A stretch of DNA of 64,000 nt. Origin: Helianthus annuus (lineage: Eukaryota; Streptophyta; Magnoliopsida; Asterales; Asteraceae). Position numbers and translations under genes: made by a program. Each line of letters begins with the position of its first letter. Position 1 is the first letter of the stretch. Location of the stretch: contig NC_035448.2 in the NCBI RefSeq assembly GCF_002127325.2, positions 120,484,538 to 120,548,537 on the forward strand, given 5' to 3'. A model generated the notes under the pieces. The model had not been told where the DNA came from and made no database searches. It was given only the letters and a program-made list of their open reading frames with translations. Positions 11,483 through 22,664 of this stretch are shown here, one piece after another.

Positions 11483-12056
11483 TGTAATTAATAACCTGAC
11501 CTTTCGGGTTTGAAGGGGTAACTTTGCGATTTGGCCCTCGGTTAATTACAGTTAAGGGCCTCGTGCCATTTACCCGCACTGTCAAGTCCCCGGTTAGTTT
11601 AATTACTATCCGGAAAGCCTTAACTTTCATTGTTGACGCTTTTAACCCTTCTCGTACGAATTTGATCATAACTTTCTCGTTTTAAAACGGAACTTCGCGA
11701 AATTTATATAGTACATTCTAGCGAGCGTATTTTACTGTTACAAAGCCTCGGGTTCATCAAAGGGTCACTCAGAGGTATAATTAAACATGTTGACACAGTT
11801 AACCCCTGTAGCTTTGTGATCTCTCACTTTCTTCCGCGTTTCGCTTCCGTACGATCCATGATTTATTCGTTTGAAGGTACGAGCATCGTTTAGATTTACT
11901 ATACAGTTTATTTACCCTTTGTTAATATCTATAACCCTCGAATTTACATACTTTCAAGGTTTGTCAACTTTAGTCCTTTATTTAATATTTAATGCCACGT
12001 GTAAACTAATGACACGTGTTAACACATTATTGGACACAAAATTTCGAGGTGTTACA
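11483..12056 (-). repeat. LTR-like direct repeat, left copy (3' LTR side)
   Basis: 574 bp, nearly identical to 28,356-28,929; the main difference I saw is GTTAATATC versus GTTGACATC near position 11,922. On minus it starts TGTAACACCTCG and ends TTAATTACA, a 5-bp inverted repeat TGTAA/TTACA. A polypurine tract lies just upstream of its start. The two copies diverge at both edges, as expected for LTRs. A longer true LTR with a truncated left copy remains possible. Confidence 0.65.
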
Positions 12057-12070
12057 TCCTCACCTCCTTA
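12057..12070 (-). other. Polypurine tract of the gypsy element
   Basis: On minus, TAAGGAGGTGAGGA directly precedes the TGTAACACC LTR start. This is the usual plus-strand priming site of LTR retroelements. Confidence 0.75.
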
Positions 12071-12091
12071 AAATAAATCTCGACCTGAGAT

Positions 12092-12538
12092 TTACTCAAA
12101 CAAATAAGGGTATTTTTCTTTCATTGTGGCTTCAACTTCCCACGTGAATTCGGGACCTCTACGGGCATCCCACTTAACCTTTACTATCAGTACATGTTTC
12201 CTTCGAAGCTTCTTTACTTGTCGATCTTCAATTGACAAGGGCTTCTCCACAAATTTCAAGCTCTCGTCTATATGCACATCTGTATGAGGTATCACCAATG
12301 ATTCATCAGCGAAGCACTTCTTAAGATTGCAGATGTGGAACACATTGTGAATTCCATTGAGCTCTTCTGGTAAGTTCAACTTATAGGCAACTGACCCGAC
12401 ACGTCCGATAACCTTAAAAGGTCCTATGTATCTCGGGCTCAGTTTGCCCTTCTTACCGAATCGCATCACCCCCTTCCAGGGTGATACTTTTAGTAACACT
12501 TTTTCACCTACCTCGAAGTGAAAATCCTTACGTTTTGG
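12092..12538 (-). pseudogene. Integrase C-terminus with chromodomain-like tail (separated part of pol)
   Basis: The frame reads PKRKDFHFEVGEKVLLKVSP, then FGKKGKLSPRYIGPFKVIGR (the GPY/F module), HNVFHICNLKKC, and a weak chromodomain (VLIVKVKWDARRGPEFTWEV) ending YPYLFE. It continues directly from the integrase at 19,591, which ends KSYAD; the nested element inserted within these codons. The frame itself is open up to the insertion. Confidence 0.85.
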
Positions 12539-12543
12539 ATCAG

Positions 12544-14329
12544 TGATGTGAGTAAAATGCAACATATAAATTACATCAAATGAGGCATAAAACTAACCCT
12601 TTTTAAGTACTAATGTTGGAAAAAGTGTGCTTTTATCTTCCTTTTGTATTTTCAGGGTTAAAAGAGCATAAATGAACAAAAGAAGCAAAAATGCAGCTAA
12701 ATCCAACATAAATACAAAGAAAAGGAAGAAACGTGGCATGCCCGACTCCTCGACAGCATCTCCCAAAGCAAAAACAAGAAGAAAGCTGAGCATGGGGCTG
12801 TGTCCAGCTGAGCATGGGGCTGTGCCCAGCTGAACACGGGGCTGTGTCCAGCGGACACGGGGCGTGTCCAGCTCAACACGGGGCCGTGCTCAGCGAGCAA
12901 GGGGCAGTGTCCAGGATGGTCAGCCCTGGCACAAAAGACAAAGTGGTAGAAGCTTCTATTGCCCACCACGGGGCCGTGCCCAGCGGACACGGGGGCGTGG
13001 TCAGAGTGCTGCAGGTGCATTTATTGTAATTACGAATTACAATTAATGAAGAGAGAGAGTGTCAGACGGGCACGGGGCCGTGTCCAGCGGACACGGGGCC
13101 GTGCCCAGGCTTCTGTTCAGCCTATAAATAGGAGTGCTTGGCTTCATTTCAACTCATCCCTTGGCACACCACCTCTCTCACACTCCATCCACCACCCACC
13201 ACCACCATAACAACATCATCCACCACCATCATCCATTGTCCATCGTAGAGTGTGTGAGTCGTCTCGGGATCCAAGATTGATAGTAAGAGTTCTTGACAAT
13301 CAAGGCCATGTTTGCCTAAGTCTCTTACATCACTTGGTGAAGACAAGTGTTTAGTATAATACTTTTTATTTTTAATCTTTTGCACTTTTTATTTGGTTTT
13401 GTATTAATGACTTTAATAACTAGTTACTTATGTTGAAGGTGATCTTTCCTTATCGTTTGTCCGTGGTGTCTTGACATTATTTTACTGTCTATATAAAATA
13501 AAAGATTTTCACCATTCATATCTCCACGGTCTATATGGAGGTATGTTGGCTACCTGGTCGGGGGTTAAGGGAACGGTTTGGTAAGGGTCTTGCCCTTGTT
13601 CAGCGTTTAGAGGTCCTGCTTGGGACCTGGGTCAAATTTAGTAGGATCTCCTTCAATGCCCATAGGTATTGGATGGCGGGGATCCAAACTCTTTGACCCC
13701 CTCATAAGTTAACTACTATTAATACTATAACCCGGCTATTTAGGACTGTATCCCTGCTGACTCAGACTACTTAGCCGAGGGTAACGTCACCGCCGAAAGC
13801 GGGGCCTACCACAATTTGCATTAATAACTTAATTCATTATCTTCCAATAATCCGACCCTTTAGGATTGTATCCTTGCTGACTCAAACTACTGGGTTGAGG
13901 GTAACGTCGCCTTCAAAAGAGGGGCCTACTACAATAACTAAGATAATCTCTTAAACAAGTGCAAAAGTGCGAAAATAATCAAAGGTTATACTAACACACG
14001 TGTCGGATCCAAGTGATTCATCTTGTCTATCTGTTTTTATTTTATTTTATTTTTCAGCATTTAGTTAGTTTTTATTTTTCTTAGTTTAAAACATTTTTCT
14101 CACTTTTTGATTTGATTAGACGTCAAGGATAAACCGGTATTAAAAGCTCTTGTGTCCTTGGACGACCTCGGTATCTTACCAACACTATACTACGTCCACG
14201 ATGGGTGCACTTGCCCATATGTGTGTTTAGTGTTAGTAAATATCGTGTTTTATAAATTTAAAACTTGGCTAAAAGTGTAAAAAGGGGCTTAAATATACAT
14301 CTAAAATATAACGCACTTCACGCACATCA
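12544..14329 (+). repeat. 5' LTR of the Athila-like element
   Basis: 1786 bp, matching 17,838-19,590. Compared with the 3' LTR it has a few extra bases after ACTAATG near 12,612 and one extra GAGCATGGGGCTGTG unit near 12,790. It contains a cluster of CACGGGGCCGTG dyads (12,790-13,110), a tail of CACCACC-type repeats near 13,190, and a duplicated block of about 120 bp (TAGGACTGTATCC / TAGGATTGTATCC near 13,741 and 13,861). CCTATAAATAGGAG at about 13,121 is a good TATA box on plus. Confidence 0.92.
13121..13134 (+). promoter_or_regulatory. Probable TATA box of the 5' LTR
   Basis: CCTATAAATAGGAG is followed about 50 bp later by a CA-rich stretch (CACCACCTCTCTCACACTCC), typical of LTR transcription starts in plants. 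The 3' LTR has the same box near 18,382. Confidence 0.65.
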
Positions 14330-14335
14330 AGTTTT

Positions 14336-14353
14336 TGGCGCCGCTGCCGGGGA
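14336..14353 (+). other. Primer binding site of the Athila-like element
   Basis: TGGCGCCGCTGCCGGGGA lies 6 bp after the 5' LTR end. It is close to the tRNA-Asp-complementary site (TGGCGCCGTTGCCGGGGA) known from Athila elements, with one difference (C for T). Confidence 0.8.
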
Positions 14354-14710
14354 CACAAGGATTTTAAGAAAGCTTAAAATCGACGGCCTAATCAGTTTTT
14401 CAAAACCTTTTCAAAACGCGCGCGCATTTTTCTGCATTTTAGTTTAGTTTGCATTTACAGTAGCCTGAACACGGGGCCGTGCTCGCTGAACACGCCCCCG
14501 TGCTGCATATTTTTAGAGTAGATACCCAGATACAGAGTCTGAACACGGGGCCGTGCTCACTGAACACGCCCCCGTGCTCAACGTGACCAGTAACTTTAAT
14601 TAAAACGCCCAGATACAGTCCCTGAACACGGGGCCGTGTCCAGCTTCTGTTTCCGTCTTATTTTTGTTTTCTGGTCCCGAGACTCAGTTGTGGTCTGTTG
14701 AGTGATTCTT

Positions 14711-16105
14711 ATGGATCAATACTCAAGAGGTTACAACTACACCTATGATGAGGATGATTATAGGGGTAATTATTGCACTAATTGTCGTAACGCACGCTCG
14801 GTTCAATATAATAACTCATATCAACCATCCAATTCATACGACTACTATGAGGAGCCCAGGTACGAGCCATCAACTTCATACACATCCTATGAAGACCAAA
14901 GGTATGAACCTCCTCCCTCATACTCATATTTTGAGGAACCAAGGTATGAGCCTTCATACTCATACTTTGAAGACTCAAGATATGAGCCACCACTTTCATA
15001 TTCTTATTATGAGGAACCATGGCATGAACAACCCACCTCATATGAGTACTATGAAGAACAAAGTTTCGACCCTTATCCATCATATACTTACAATGAAGAA
15101 CAATGGTGCGAGCCATCTACTTCATATGAGTATTATGAGGAGCCAAGGATCGAACAACCGGATTCAAGCTTTGAGGATCCAAATTCTTTTTCTCTCACCG
15201 AAGTGACCAATAGGATATTAGAACACATTAAAACTATCGAACGTTACATGAAAGAATCTCGCGCAAGGGAAGAGGAATCCCGCGCAAGAGAAGAATTAAA
15301 TTGTAATAATAACGTAGAGATAGTTGAAAATGTAAAAATGGAAGAACAAGGAAGTGAAAAACCGACACATGAGTTAAACAACGAAAAAGGTGAGTCCGAT
15401 AATGTTAAAATTCAAGAAGAGTCTAATTTTGAAGAAATTAATCTCTTGTCACCTACTTTTGAAAATCATTGTTTAGTAACCCCTCATGCCAAGTTTTTAA
15501 AAGAGTTAAACACTAATACTAAAATTGAAGACATGGTAAGTGTTAAGTTAACTAATGATCAAACCTCACTAATAAAAGAAGATCCTTTTGAAATTAGCAT
15601 TACACCGGTTCCATGTTTCTTTCAAAATTCCTTTATTAGTAATATTACAATTGATAAAGATCTTTGTGTTAATTTAATGCCAAACTACATTTTCGAAAAA
15701 TTAAGTATTAGTGATTTTTCTTCACTTCAAATACCCATTTTTCTATCTAATCGGAAAATAATAAAATCAATCGGTGTAGTTGAGGATATCTTGGTTCAAA
15801 CAAATCAAATGGTAATCCCAACCGACTTTGTCATCCTTGATGACGCTCCTCTAGTGTTGGGACGGCCTTTTGTAAAAACTCATGAAGCTTTGAAAAACCG
15901 GAAGTACAACAATCTACCTCTTCAATTAGGGGCATTCAAAAGGAGCATAAATCTTGAGCGCTCAATGAAATATCCTTTTGGCAATAATGACCCCCTAATT
16001 GAAGATGAGCCAGAACCACCTGATAGGGAGGGTCTAGCCAAGGACCCTTATAAACGTGGCGCACCACGGAGGCATTCCGCGGAACTATCCTTAGTTTTAG
16101 ATTAG
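14711..16105 (+). CDS. Athila-like element ORF: Tyr-rich repeats plus degenerate retropepsin-like domain
   Basis: 464 codons from ATG 14,711; an in-frame GTG lies 9 bp upstream. Residues about 30-170 are repeats of the type SYSYFEEPRYEP and YEYYEEPR, rich in Tyr, Glu, Pro and Ser. A charged stretch follows (RAREEESRAREELN). The C-terminal part has NLMPNYIFEKLSISDFSSLQ, then QTNQMVIPTDFVILDDAPLV and LGRPFVKT. This is the second half of the protease-like domain of Athila/Ogre-type Gag-Pol proteins. The catalytic D-(T/L)-G-A motif is replaced by DKDLCVN, so activity is unlikely. No gag capsid domain, RT or integrase is seen. The frame has been kept open in a recent insertion, which suggests the ORF matters to the element, but its job is unknown. 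Confidence 0.75.
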   Translation: MDQYSRGYNYTYDEDDYRGNYCTNCRNARSVQYNNSYQPSNSYDYYEEPRYEPSTSYTSYEDQRYEPPPSYSYFEEPRYEPSYSYFEDSRYEPPLSYSYYEEPWHEQPTSYEYYEEQSFDPYPSYTYNEEQWCEPSTSYEYYEEPRIEQPDSSFEDPNSFSLTEVTNRILEHIKTIERYMKESRAREEESRAREELNCNNNVEIVENVKMEEQGSEKPTHELNNEKGESDNVKIQEESNFEEINLLSPTFENHCLVTPHAKFLKELNTNTKIEDMVSVKLTNDQTSLIKEDPFEISITPVPCFFQNSFISNITIDKDLCVNLMPNYIFEKLSISDFSSLQIPIFLSNRKIIKSIGVVEDILVQTNQMVIPTDFVILDDAPLVLGRPFVKTHEALKNRKYNNLPLQLGAFKRSINLERSMKYPFGNNDPLIEDEPEPPDREGLAKDPYKRGAPRRHSAELSLVLD

Positions 16106-17837
16106 TTTAACTTTTATGCTTTCTAGTTTAGTTTTAATTTGCAGGAATAAAACACACTCAGGATGGTGATGGATACTAAGGGAAGCTTGAACCAACACCC
16201 CATGCACAAAAACAGAGCCTCTCGACAATTTTTCTTCATTACAGCAAGTTCAGCACGGGGTCGTGCTCACCCAACACGCCACCGTGCCCAAAAATCTGTA
16301 GAAATGCCCAGTTCAGGTACCTGGACACGGGGCCGTGCTCACTGAACACGCCCCCGTGCCCAGCCTTCTGTTTACTTTTGGTACTGGCAGTCTGGACACA
16401 GGGCCGTGCTCAGCCAACACCACCCCGTGTTCAGCTACCCAGTAACATAAAATCTTGTTTTTAACCCACTTTTACACATTTTAATCAACCGAAAAACTTA
16501 TTTTTGGAACACATTGAGGACAATGTGTAATTTAAGTGTGGGGGGATGCTAAAACCTTGAATTTTGCAAGTCCTAATTACAAGCCTTACACAAAACTCTA
16601 TTGGAACCGCTAATCACCTCAAATTTTTTTCAAAAACTTTTTGTTTTTTTTTTACTTGTCTTGGTTTAATTTGGGAATAACAAGTTCTAAAAAGGTTATA
16701 TTTTTACAAATTTACAACCGATAGCGTCGTGATAAAAAGAACCAAAATAAGAAAATTATGAAAAGGCATGACAAGTCTAATTAAAATTTGATTATATATA
16801 CTTGATCACATTAAAAACCCATTCCCACAAAAGTGAGTTTTGAGCCTTTATTGAGCATACAAATACATATCTTTAAACTAAATGCTCATTTTTCGTTTCT
16901 TGTGTGAATAGCCGCTTGGTTTCTTACGACTCTAGAACTTGCCATGACGATACATTCCCGGTCCTTACCAACTTAAACCCGAGTAAGTAAATGATGGAGG
17001 CATTAGGACTAACCCCTTTTTTATTTCTACACCATTATTTTTCTTTTTTTTTTATACCACCTACCCAAAATCCCCCTAGTTAACCCCTTTGAGCCTAAAC
17101 CTTTTCATTTCTTAACCCAAAACAAACACCCTTTTTCCCACCAAAACCCCTTTTTCATTTTAAATCCTTTATTTTAGTAACAAAGCGCGGTTTTTCTTAT
17201 GACTTCCTTATCACAAAAAAAAAAAAAAGAAAAATGATGATAATAATGAAGCCAAAAGAAATAAACAAACAAGGTTATCAAAAAGAACTTTGTTTGAAAA
17301 ATTGCTTCATTAAAAAAAAGTCAAAAAAAAAGTCTTACGAAAACCGACGCTTTTTACGCTTTTCGCCCTTTTACTAACCACTAACCCAACCACCCAACTT
17401 TAGCCCAAGCCTAACCCTTCACCCAAAAAGTCCTCTTGATATTTACAAAGGTATAAAGTTAAAAAGGAGGAGGATTGATTGCTTGGCAAGCTTATGGTAG
17501 GAATAAGTTCCATGCCGCTCCCGAGTGATTCACTAAAAATACACCTTCGGCCGAGTGTTAAGTGATCCCCCGTGAGGTATGTGAGCTTGTATATAAATGA
17601 AGTTTTAAAAAGGCATGTTATGCCCAAATAAGTAATTTATCCTATGAAACGTTCTAAATAAATCATAACGAATAGGATTGTAAATAGTATAAAAATAAAA
17701 CCCAATAAAGATCTTGGATTCCCGACACTCAAAGACAAGCCCAAAACCTTCTCTTCTACCCATTCCATTTGGGAGTGTAAGCCACATATTAAAGAGTTTT
17801 GCTTGAGGACAAGCAAAGATTCAAGTGTGGGGGTATT
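16106..17837 (+). other. Noncoding 3' internal region of the Athila-like element
   Basis: No ORF. It has several CACGGGGCCGTG / CACGCCCCCGTG dyads (16,250-16,430), the mark ATTGAGGACAATGTG then TTTAAGTGTGGGGGG (16,510-16,546) common in Athila/Tat elements, and long A- and T-rich runs (17,040-17,330). It ends with a second TTGAGGACAAGCAAAG...AAGTGTGGGGGTATT, whose last part is the polypurine tract before the 3' LTR. Confidence 0.7.
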
Positions 17838-19590
17838 TGATGTGAGTAAAATGCAACATATAAATTACATCAAATGAGGCATAAAACTAACCCTTTTTAA
17901 GTACTAAGTGTGCTTTTGTCTTCCTTTTGTATTTTCAGGGTTAAAAGAGCATAAATGAACAAAAGAAGCAAAAATGCAGCTAAATCCAACATAAATACAA
18001 AGAAAAGGAAGAAACGTGGCATGCCCGACTCCTCGACAGCATCTCCCAAAGCAAAAACAAGAATAAAGCTGAGCATGGGGCTGTGCCCAGCTGAACACGG
18101 GGCTGTGTCCAGCGGACACGGGGCGTGTCCAGCTCAACACGGGGCCGTGCTCAGCGAGCACGGGGCAGTGTCCAGGATGGTCAGCCCTGGCACAAAAGAC
18201 AAAGTGATAGAAGCTTCTATTGCCCACCACGGGGCCGTGCCCAGCGGACACGGGGGCGTGGTCAGAGTGCTGCAGGTGCATTTATTGTAATTGCGAATTA
18301 CAATTAATGAAGAGAGAGAGTGTCAGACGGGCACGGGGCCGTGTCCAGCGGACACGGGGCCGTGCCCAGGCTTCTGTTCAACCTATAAATAGGAGTGTTT
18401 GGCTTCATTTCAACTCATCCCTTGGCACACCACCTCTCTCACACTCCATCCACCACCCACCACCACCATAACAACATCATCCACCACCATCATCCATTGT
18501 CCATCGTAGAGTGTGTGAGTCGTCTCGGGATCCAAGATTGATAGTAAGAGTTCTTGACAATCAAGGCCATGTTTGCCTAAGTCTCTTACATCACTTGGTG
18601 AAGACAAGTGTTTAGTATAATACTTTTTATTTTTAATCTTCTGCACTTTTTATTTGGTTTTGTATTAATGACTTTAATAACTAGTTACTTATGTTGAAGG
18701 TGATCTTTCCTTATCGTTTGTCCGTGGTGTCTTGACATTATTTTACTGTCTATATAAAATAAAAGATTTTCACCATTCATATCTCCACGGTCTATATGGA
18801 GGTATGTTGGCTACCTGGTCGGGGGTTAAGGGAACGGTTTGGTAAGGGTCTTGCCCTTGTTCAGCGTTTAGAGGTCCTGCTTGGGACCTGGGTCAAATTT
18901 AGTAGGATCTCCTTCAATGCCCATAGGTATTGGATGGCGGGGATCCAAACTCTTTGACCCCCTCATAAGTTAACTACTATTAATACTATAACCCGGCTAT
19001 TTAGGACTGTATCCCTGCTGACTCAGACTACTTAGCCGAGGGTAACGTCACCGCCGAAAGCGGGGCCTACCACAATTTGCATTAATAACTTAATTCATTA
19101 TCTTCCAATAATCCGACCCTTTAGGATTGTATCCTTGCTGACTCAAACTACTGGGTTGAGGGTAACGTCGCCTTCAAAAGAGGGGCCTACTACAATAACT
19201 AAGATAATCTCTTAAACAAGTGCAAAAGTGCGAAAATAATCAAAGGTTATACTAACACACGTGTCGGATCCAAGTGATTCATCTTGTCTATCTGTTTTTA
19301 TTTTATTTTATTTTTCAGCATTTAGTTAGTTTTTATTTTTCTTAGTTTAAAACATTTTTCTCACTTTTTGATTTGATTAGACGTCGAGGATAAACCGGTA
19401 TTAAAAGCTCTTGTGTCCTTGGACGACCTCGGTATCTTACCAACACTATACTACGTCCACGATGGGTGCACTTGCCCATATGTGTGTTTAGTGTTAGTAA
19501 ATATCGTGTTTTATAAATTTAAAACTTGGCTAAAAGTGTAAAAAGGGGCTTAAATATACATCTAAAATATATTACACTACACACGCATCA
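17838..19590 (+). repeat. 3' LTR of the Athila-like element
   Basis: 1753 bp, near identical to the 5' LTR. It ends ACACGCATCA and is followed by the target duplication ATCAG. Its own TATA box (CCTATAAATAGGAG near 18,382) points towards the interrupted gypsy pol region. Confidence 0.92.
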
Positions 19591-20727
19591 ATCAGCGTAA
19601 CTTTTCTGCCTATCACGGGCAGCTTTGAGACGTTCTCGAATCTGGACAATCTTGTCCGTCGTCTCGAAGACTATCTCTGGTCCTGATAACTGGACATCTC
19701 CAACTTCCACCCAACAAACAGGCGATCTACACTTTCTACCGTATAATGCCTCGAAAGGCGCAGCCTTTATGCTGGAATGGTAGCTATTGTTGTAGGAGAA
19801 TTCGATCAGTGGTAGGTTCTTATCCCAACTACCACCCAAATCGATAGCACATGCACGCAACATGTCTTCCAACGTTTGAATAGTACGCTCACTCTGACCG
19901 TCTGTCTGAGGATGGTAAGCCGTACTAAAATTCAAGCGTGTGCCCAAAGATTGCTGGAAACTTTTCCAGAAATGCGACGTGTATCTAGTATCCCGATCAG
20001 AGATAATAGACACAGGTATGCCATGTAAGGCTACAGTCTTATCAACGTATAATTGGGCTAACATGTCGGAGCTATACGTCTCCTTGATGGGTAAGAAATG
20101 CGCTGATTTAGTCAGCCTATCAACGATAACCCATATTGTGTCATTTCCTTTCCTTGTCTTGGGTAACTTGGTAATAAAATCCATAGTTACACATTCCCAC
20201 TTCCATTCAGGAAGTTCAGGCTGTTGTAGCAAGCCAGATGGCTTTTGATGCTCAGCCTTGACTTGCGCACAAGTTAAGCATTTTGCTACGTAAGCGGCTA
20301 CAGACTTTTTCAAGCCTATCCACCAATAATTCGCCTTTAGATCCTGATACATTTTATCTGCTCCAGGATGGACAGAATATTTGGAACTATGGGCTTCTTG
20401 GAGGATAACATCTCGTAGCCCTCCATATATAGGAACCCATATTCGCCCATTCAATCGTAAAATTCCATCCTTGCTAAGAGTTAGCTGCTCCTCAGTTACT
20501 CCTAACTTTTCCTTAGGATAATTAGCTTCCAACACAGCCTCTCGCTGTGCAGCTAATATCCTTTCAATCAAATTATTCCTTACTTCAATGCTCTTGGCAT
20601 TGATTCGAATGGGTTTCACCCTCTCCTTCCTACTCAGGGCATCAGCGACTACATTCGCCTTGCCGGGATGATATCTGATTTCACAATCATAATCATTTAA
20701 GGTTTCCATCCAACGGCGTTGCCTCAT
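19591..20727 (-). pseudogene. Gypsy pol: end of RNase H and integrase core
   Basis: The frame starts [20 protein letters not shown] (RNase H/connection) and continues [11 protein letters not shown]. Integrase follows: HHCC zinc finger ([20 protein letters not shown], then [11 protein letters not shown]), the first catalytic Asp in [12 protein letters not shown], the second in [14 protein letters not shown], and the Glu in [19 protein letters not shown]. It is out of frame by one base with the preceding RT ORF and ends at the nested insertion. Reverse transcribed DNA would be joined to the host genome by this enzyme; here it is broken. Confidence 0.92.
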
Positions 20728-22664
20728 GTTAATTCCTTCTGGTTAAACAGATGTTGAAGGCTCTTGTGATCTGAATAGATCACAAACTTGATTCCGTACA
20801 GATAATGCCTCCACAGTTTTAGTGCGAACACAACGGCACCCAACTCCAAGTCATGGGTGGTGTAATTCTTTTCGTGCACCTTCAACTGTCTCGACGCATA
20901 GGCAATAACCTTGCCTTTTTGCATGAGCACACACCCCATGCCAGTGTGTGACGCGTCGCAGTAAACTACGAACTCTTCGGTACCTTCCGGTAGTGTCAAC
21001 ACAGGGGCGTTGCTTAACTTTTGCTTTAAATTATCAAAGGATTCTTGCTGCTTAGGGCCCCAAACAAATTTTTCCTTCTTCTTGGTCAAGGAAGTTAAGG
21101 GCGCAGCAATCCTTGAAAAATTTTCAATAAATCGCGTGTAGTATCCTGCTAACCCCAGGAAACTACGAATTTCAGTAGGCGTCTTTGGCTCTTGCCAATT
21201 CATGACAGCCTCTACTTTAGCGGGGTCCACCTGGATACCACGCTCGCTGACAACGTGTCCTAGAAATTGGACTTCTCGAAGCCAGAATTCGCATTTAGAG
21301 AATTTGGCACAGAGTTTCTCGCGATGCAGCAATTTGAGAATACAACGAAGGTGTTTCTCATGGTCAGCTTTGTTCTTTGAGTAAATAAGAATGTCGTCGA
21401 TGAACACGATGACGAATTTGTCTAAGTACGGCTTGCAGACGCGATTCATGTGATCCATGAACGCAGCCGGTGCATTTGTGAGCCCAAAAGGCATCACTAG
21501 GAACTCGTAGTGACCGTAGCGAGTCCTAAATGCTGTTTTGTGTACGTCTTCATCTCTGACTTTCAGTTGATGATAGCCTGACCTCAAATCGATCTTCGAA
21601 AAGTTACTTGCCCCTTGTAACTGATCGAACAAATCGTCGATCCTCGGCAAGGGATATCTATTCTTTATCGTGACCTTATTAAGCTCGCGATAGTCGATGC
21701 ACAGACGCATCGATCCGTCCTTCTTTTTAACAAACAGGACAGGTGCTCCCCAGGGAGATGAACTAGGTTTGATGAAACCTTTCGCTAACAGTTCATCCAG
21801 CTGAGTCCTCAACTCCTTCATTTCTGTTGGTGCTAGCCTGTAAGGTGCTCTTGCAATAGGGGCCGCGCCAGGGATGATATCGATCCTGAATTCCACTTGC
21901 CTATCTGGTGGCAACCCAGGTAGATCTTCGGGGAAAACTTCTGGATATTCCGAAATGACGGGAATGTCTTCTATTTTCGGTTTGGGCTCTTCAATAATCA
22001 CCTGTGCCATGTAGATGACACAGCCTCTTCTCAAACATCTTGAAACTTTGAGCATAGTTACGTTCTCGGGCAATCCATACTGCGTATCTCCTCGAATGGT
22101 AAGCGATTCACCAGTCGGAGTCTTTAGCACTATATGTTTTCTGTTGCAGACGATCTGGGCCTGGTTGTGGGATAACCAATCCATGCCCAGAACTATGTCA
22201 AAACCAGCCAGTTTAAAGGGAAGTAGAGATAGAGGAAAAGAGTGGTTCTTAATGGATATCACACATCCATCTAGTATAGTGGAGACGGTTTCTACTGTGA
22301 CATCTGCTAGCTCTACCTCGTAATTCACATTTAAGGTTTTGACAGGCATATTCAGCAATTTGCAAAATTTTTGGTCTACGAAGGACTTATCAGCGCCTGA
22401 ATCAAAAAGTACTATTGCAAAGATATTATTTACGAGAAAAGTACCTGTGATTACGTTATCGTCTTGCAAAGCTTCCTTCACATCCATCTTGAAGACTCTT
22501 GCATTATTCTTTTTGGCTTCTTCCGGCTTCTTGGCGTATTTGGGGCAGTTGCTTTTAATGTGCCCCTTTTCATTGCAGTTATAGCAGGTCGCATCTTTTA
22601 TCTTCTTGTAGTCCACAGTCTTGTGGTCCTTGGACTTGCACAGTCCACAAGCATACGACTTCGA
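20724..22664 (-). pseudogene. Gypsy pol: zinc knuckle, protease, reverse transcriptase, RNase H
   Basis: The frame continues directly after the amber codon that ends gag. Visible parts: zinc knuckle [14 protein letters not shown], aspartic protease [11 protein letters not shown] and [14 protein letters not shown] with [50 protein letters not shown] and the catalytic [10 protein letters not shown], then RNase H with [11 protein letters not shown] and [10 protein letters not shown]. The frame stops at ELT-TGA because one base is missing where the ORF should run into MRQRRW (near 20,727-20,732). Apart from that it is well conserved. Confidence 0.93.

Larger units (their letters stand above)
12544..19590 (+). 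mobile_element. Non-autonomous Athila-like LTR retrotransposon (7.05 kb)
   Basis: Two near-identical LTRs (12,544-14,329 and 17,838-19,590) begin TGATGTGAG and end CATCA (inverted TGATG/CATCA). The target duplication ATCAG at 12,539-12,543 and 19,591-19,595 is perfect. The primer site TGGCGCCGCTGCCGGGGA follows the 5' LTR, and AAGTGTGGGGGTATT precedes the 3' LTR. The inside holds a single ORF with a protease-like region and no RT or integrase, so it must depend on a partner element. The insertion hit the integrase region of the gypsy element. The LTR pair differs mainly by small indels, so the insertion is recent. Confidence 0.92.

Noticed and set aside
12697..13210. ORFs on both strands with HGAVSSGHGA / GPVLSWTRPVSAGH patterns (also 17,904-18,471 and 62,033-62,314)
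   Set aside because: They are translations of the GC-rich dyad repeats in LTRs, open on several frames at once and present in each LTR copy; no sign of a protein.
14745..15206. Met/His-rich ORFs overlapping the Athila-like ORF on both strands
   Set aside because: Shadow frames of the Tyr-rich repeats in the longer ORF 14,711-16,105.
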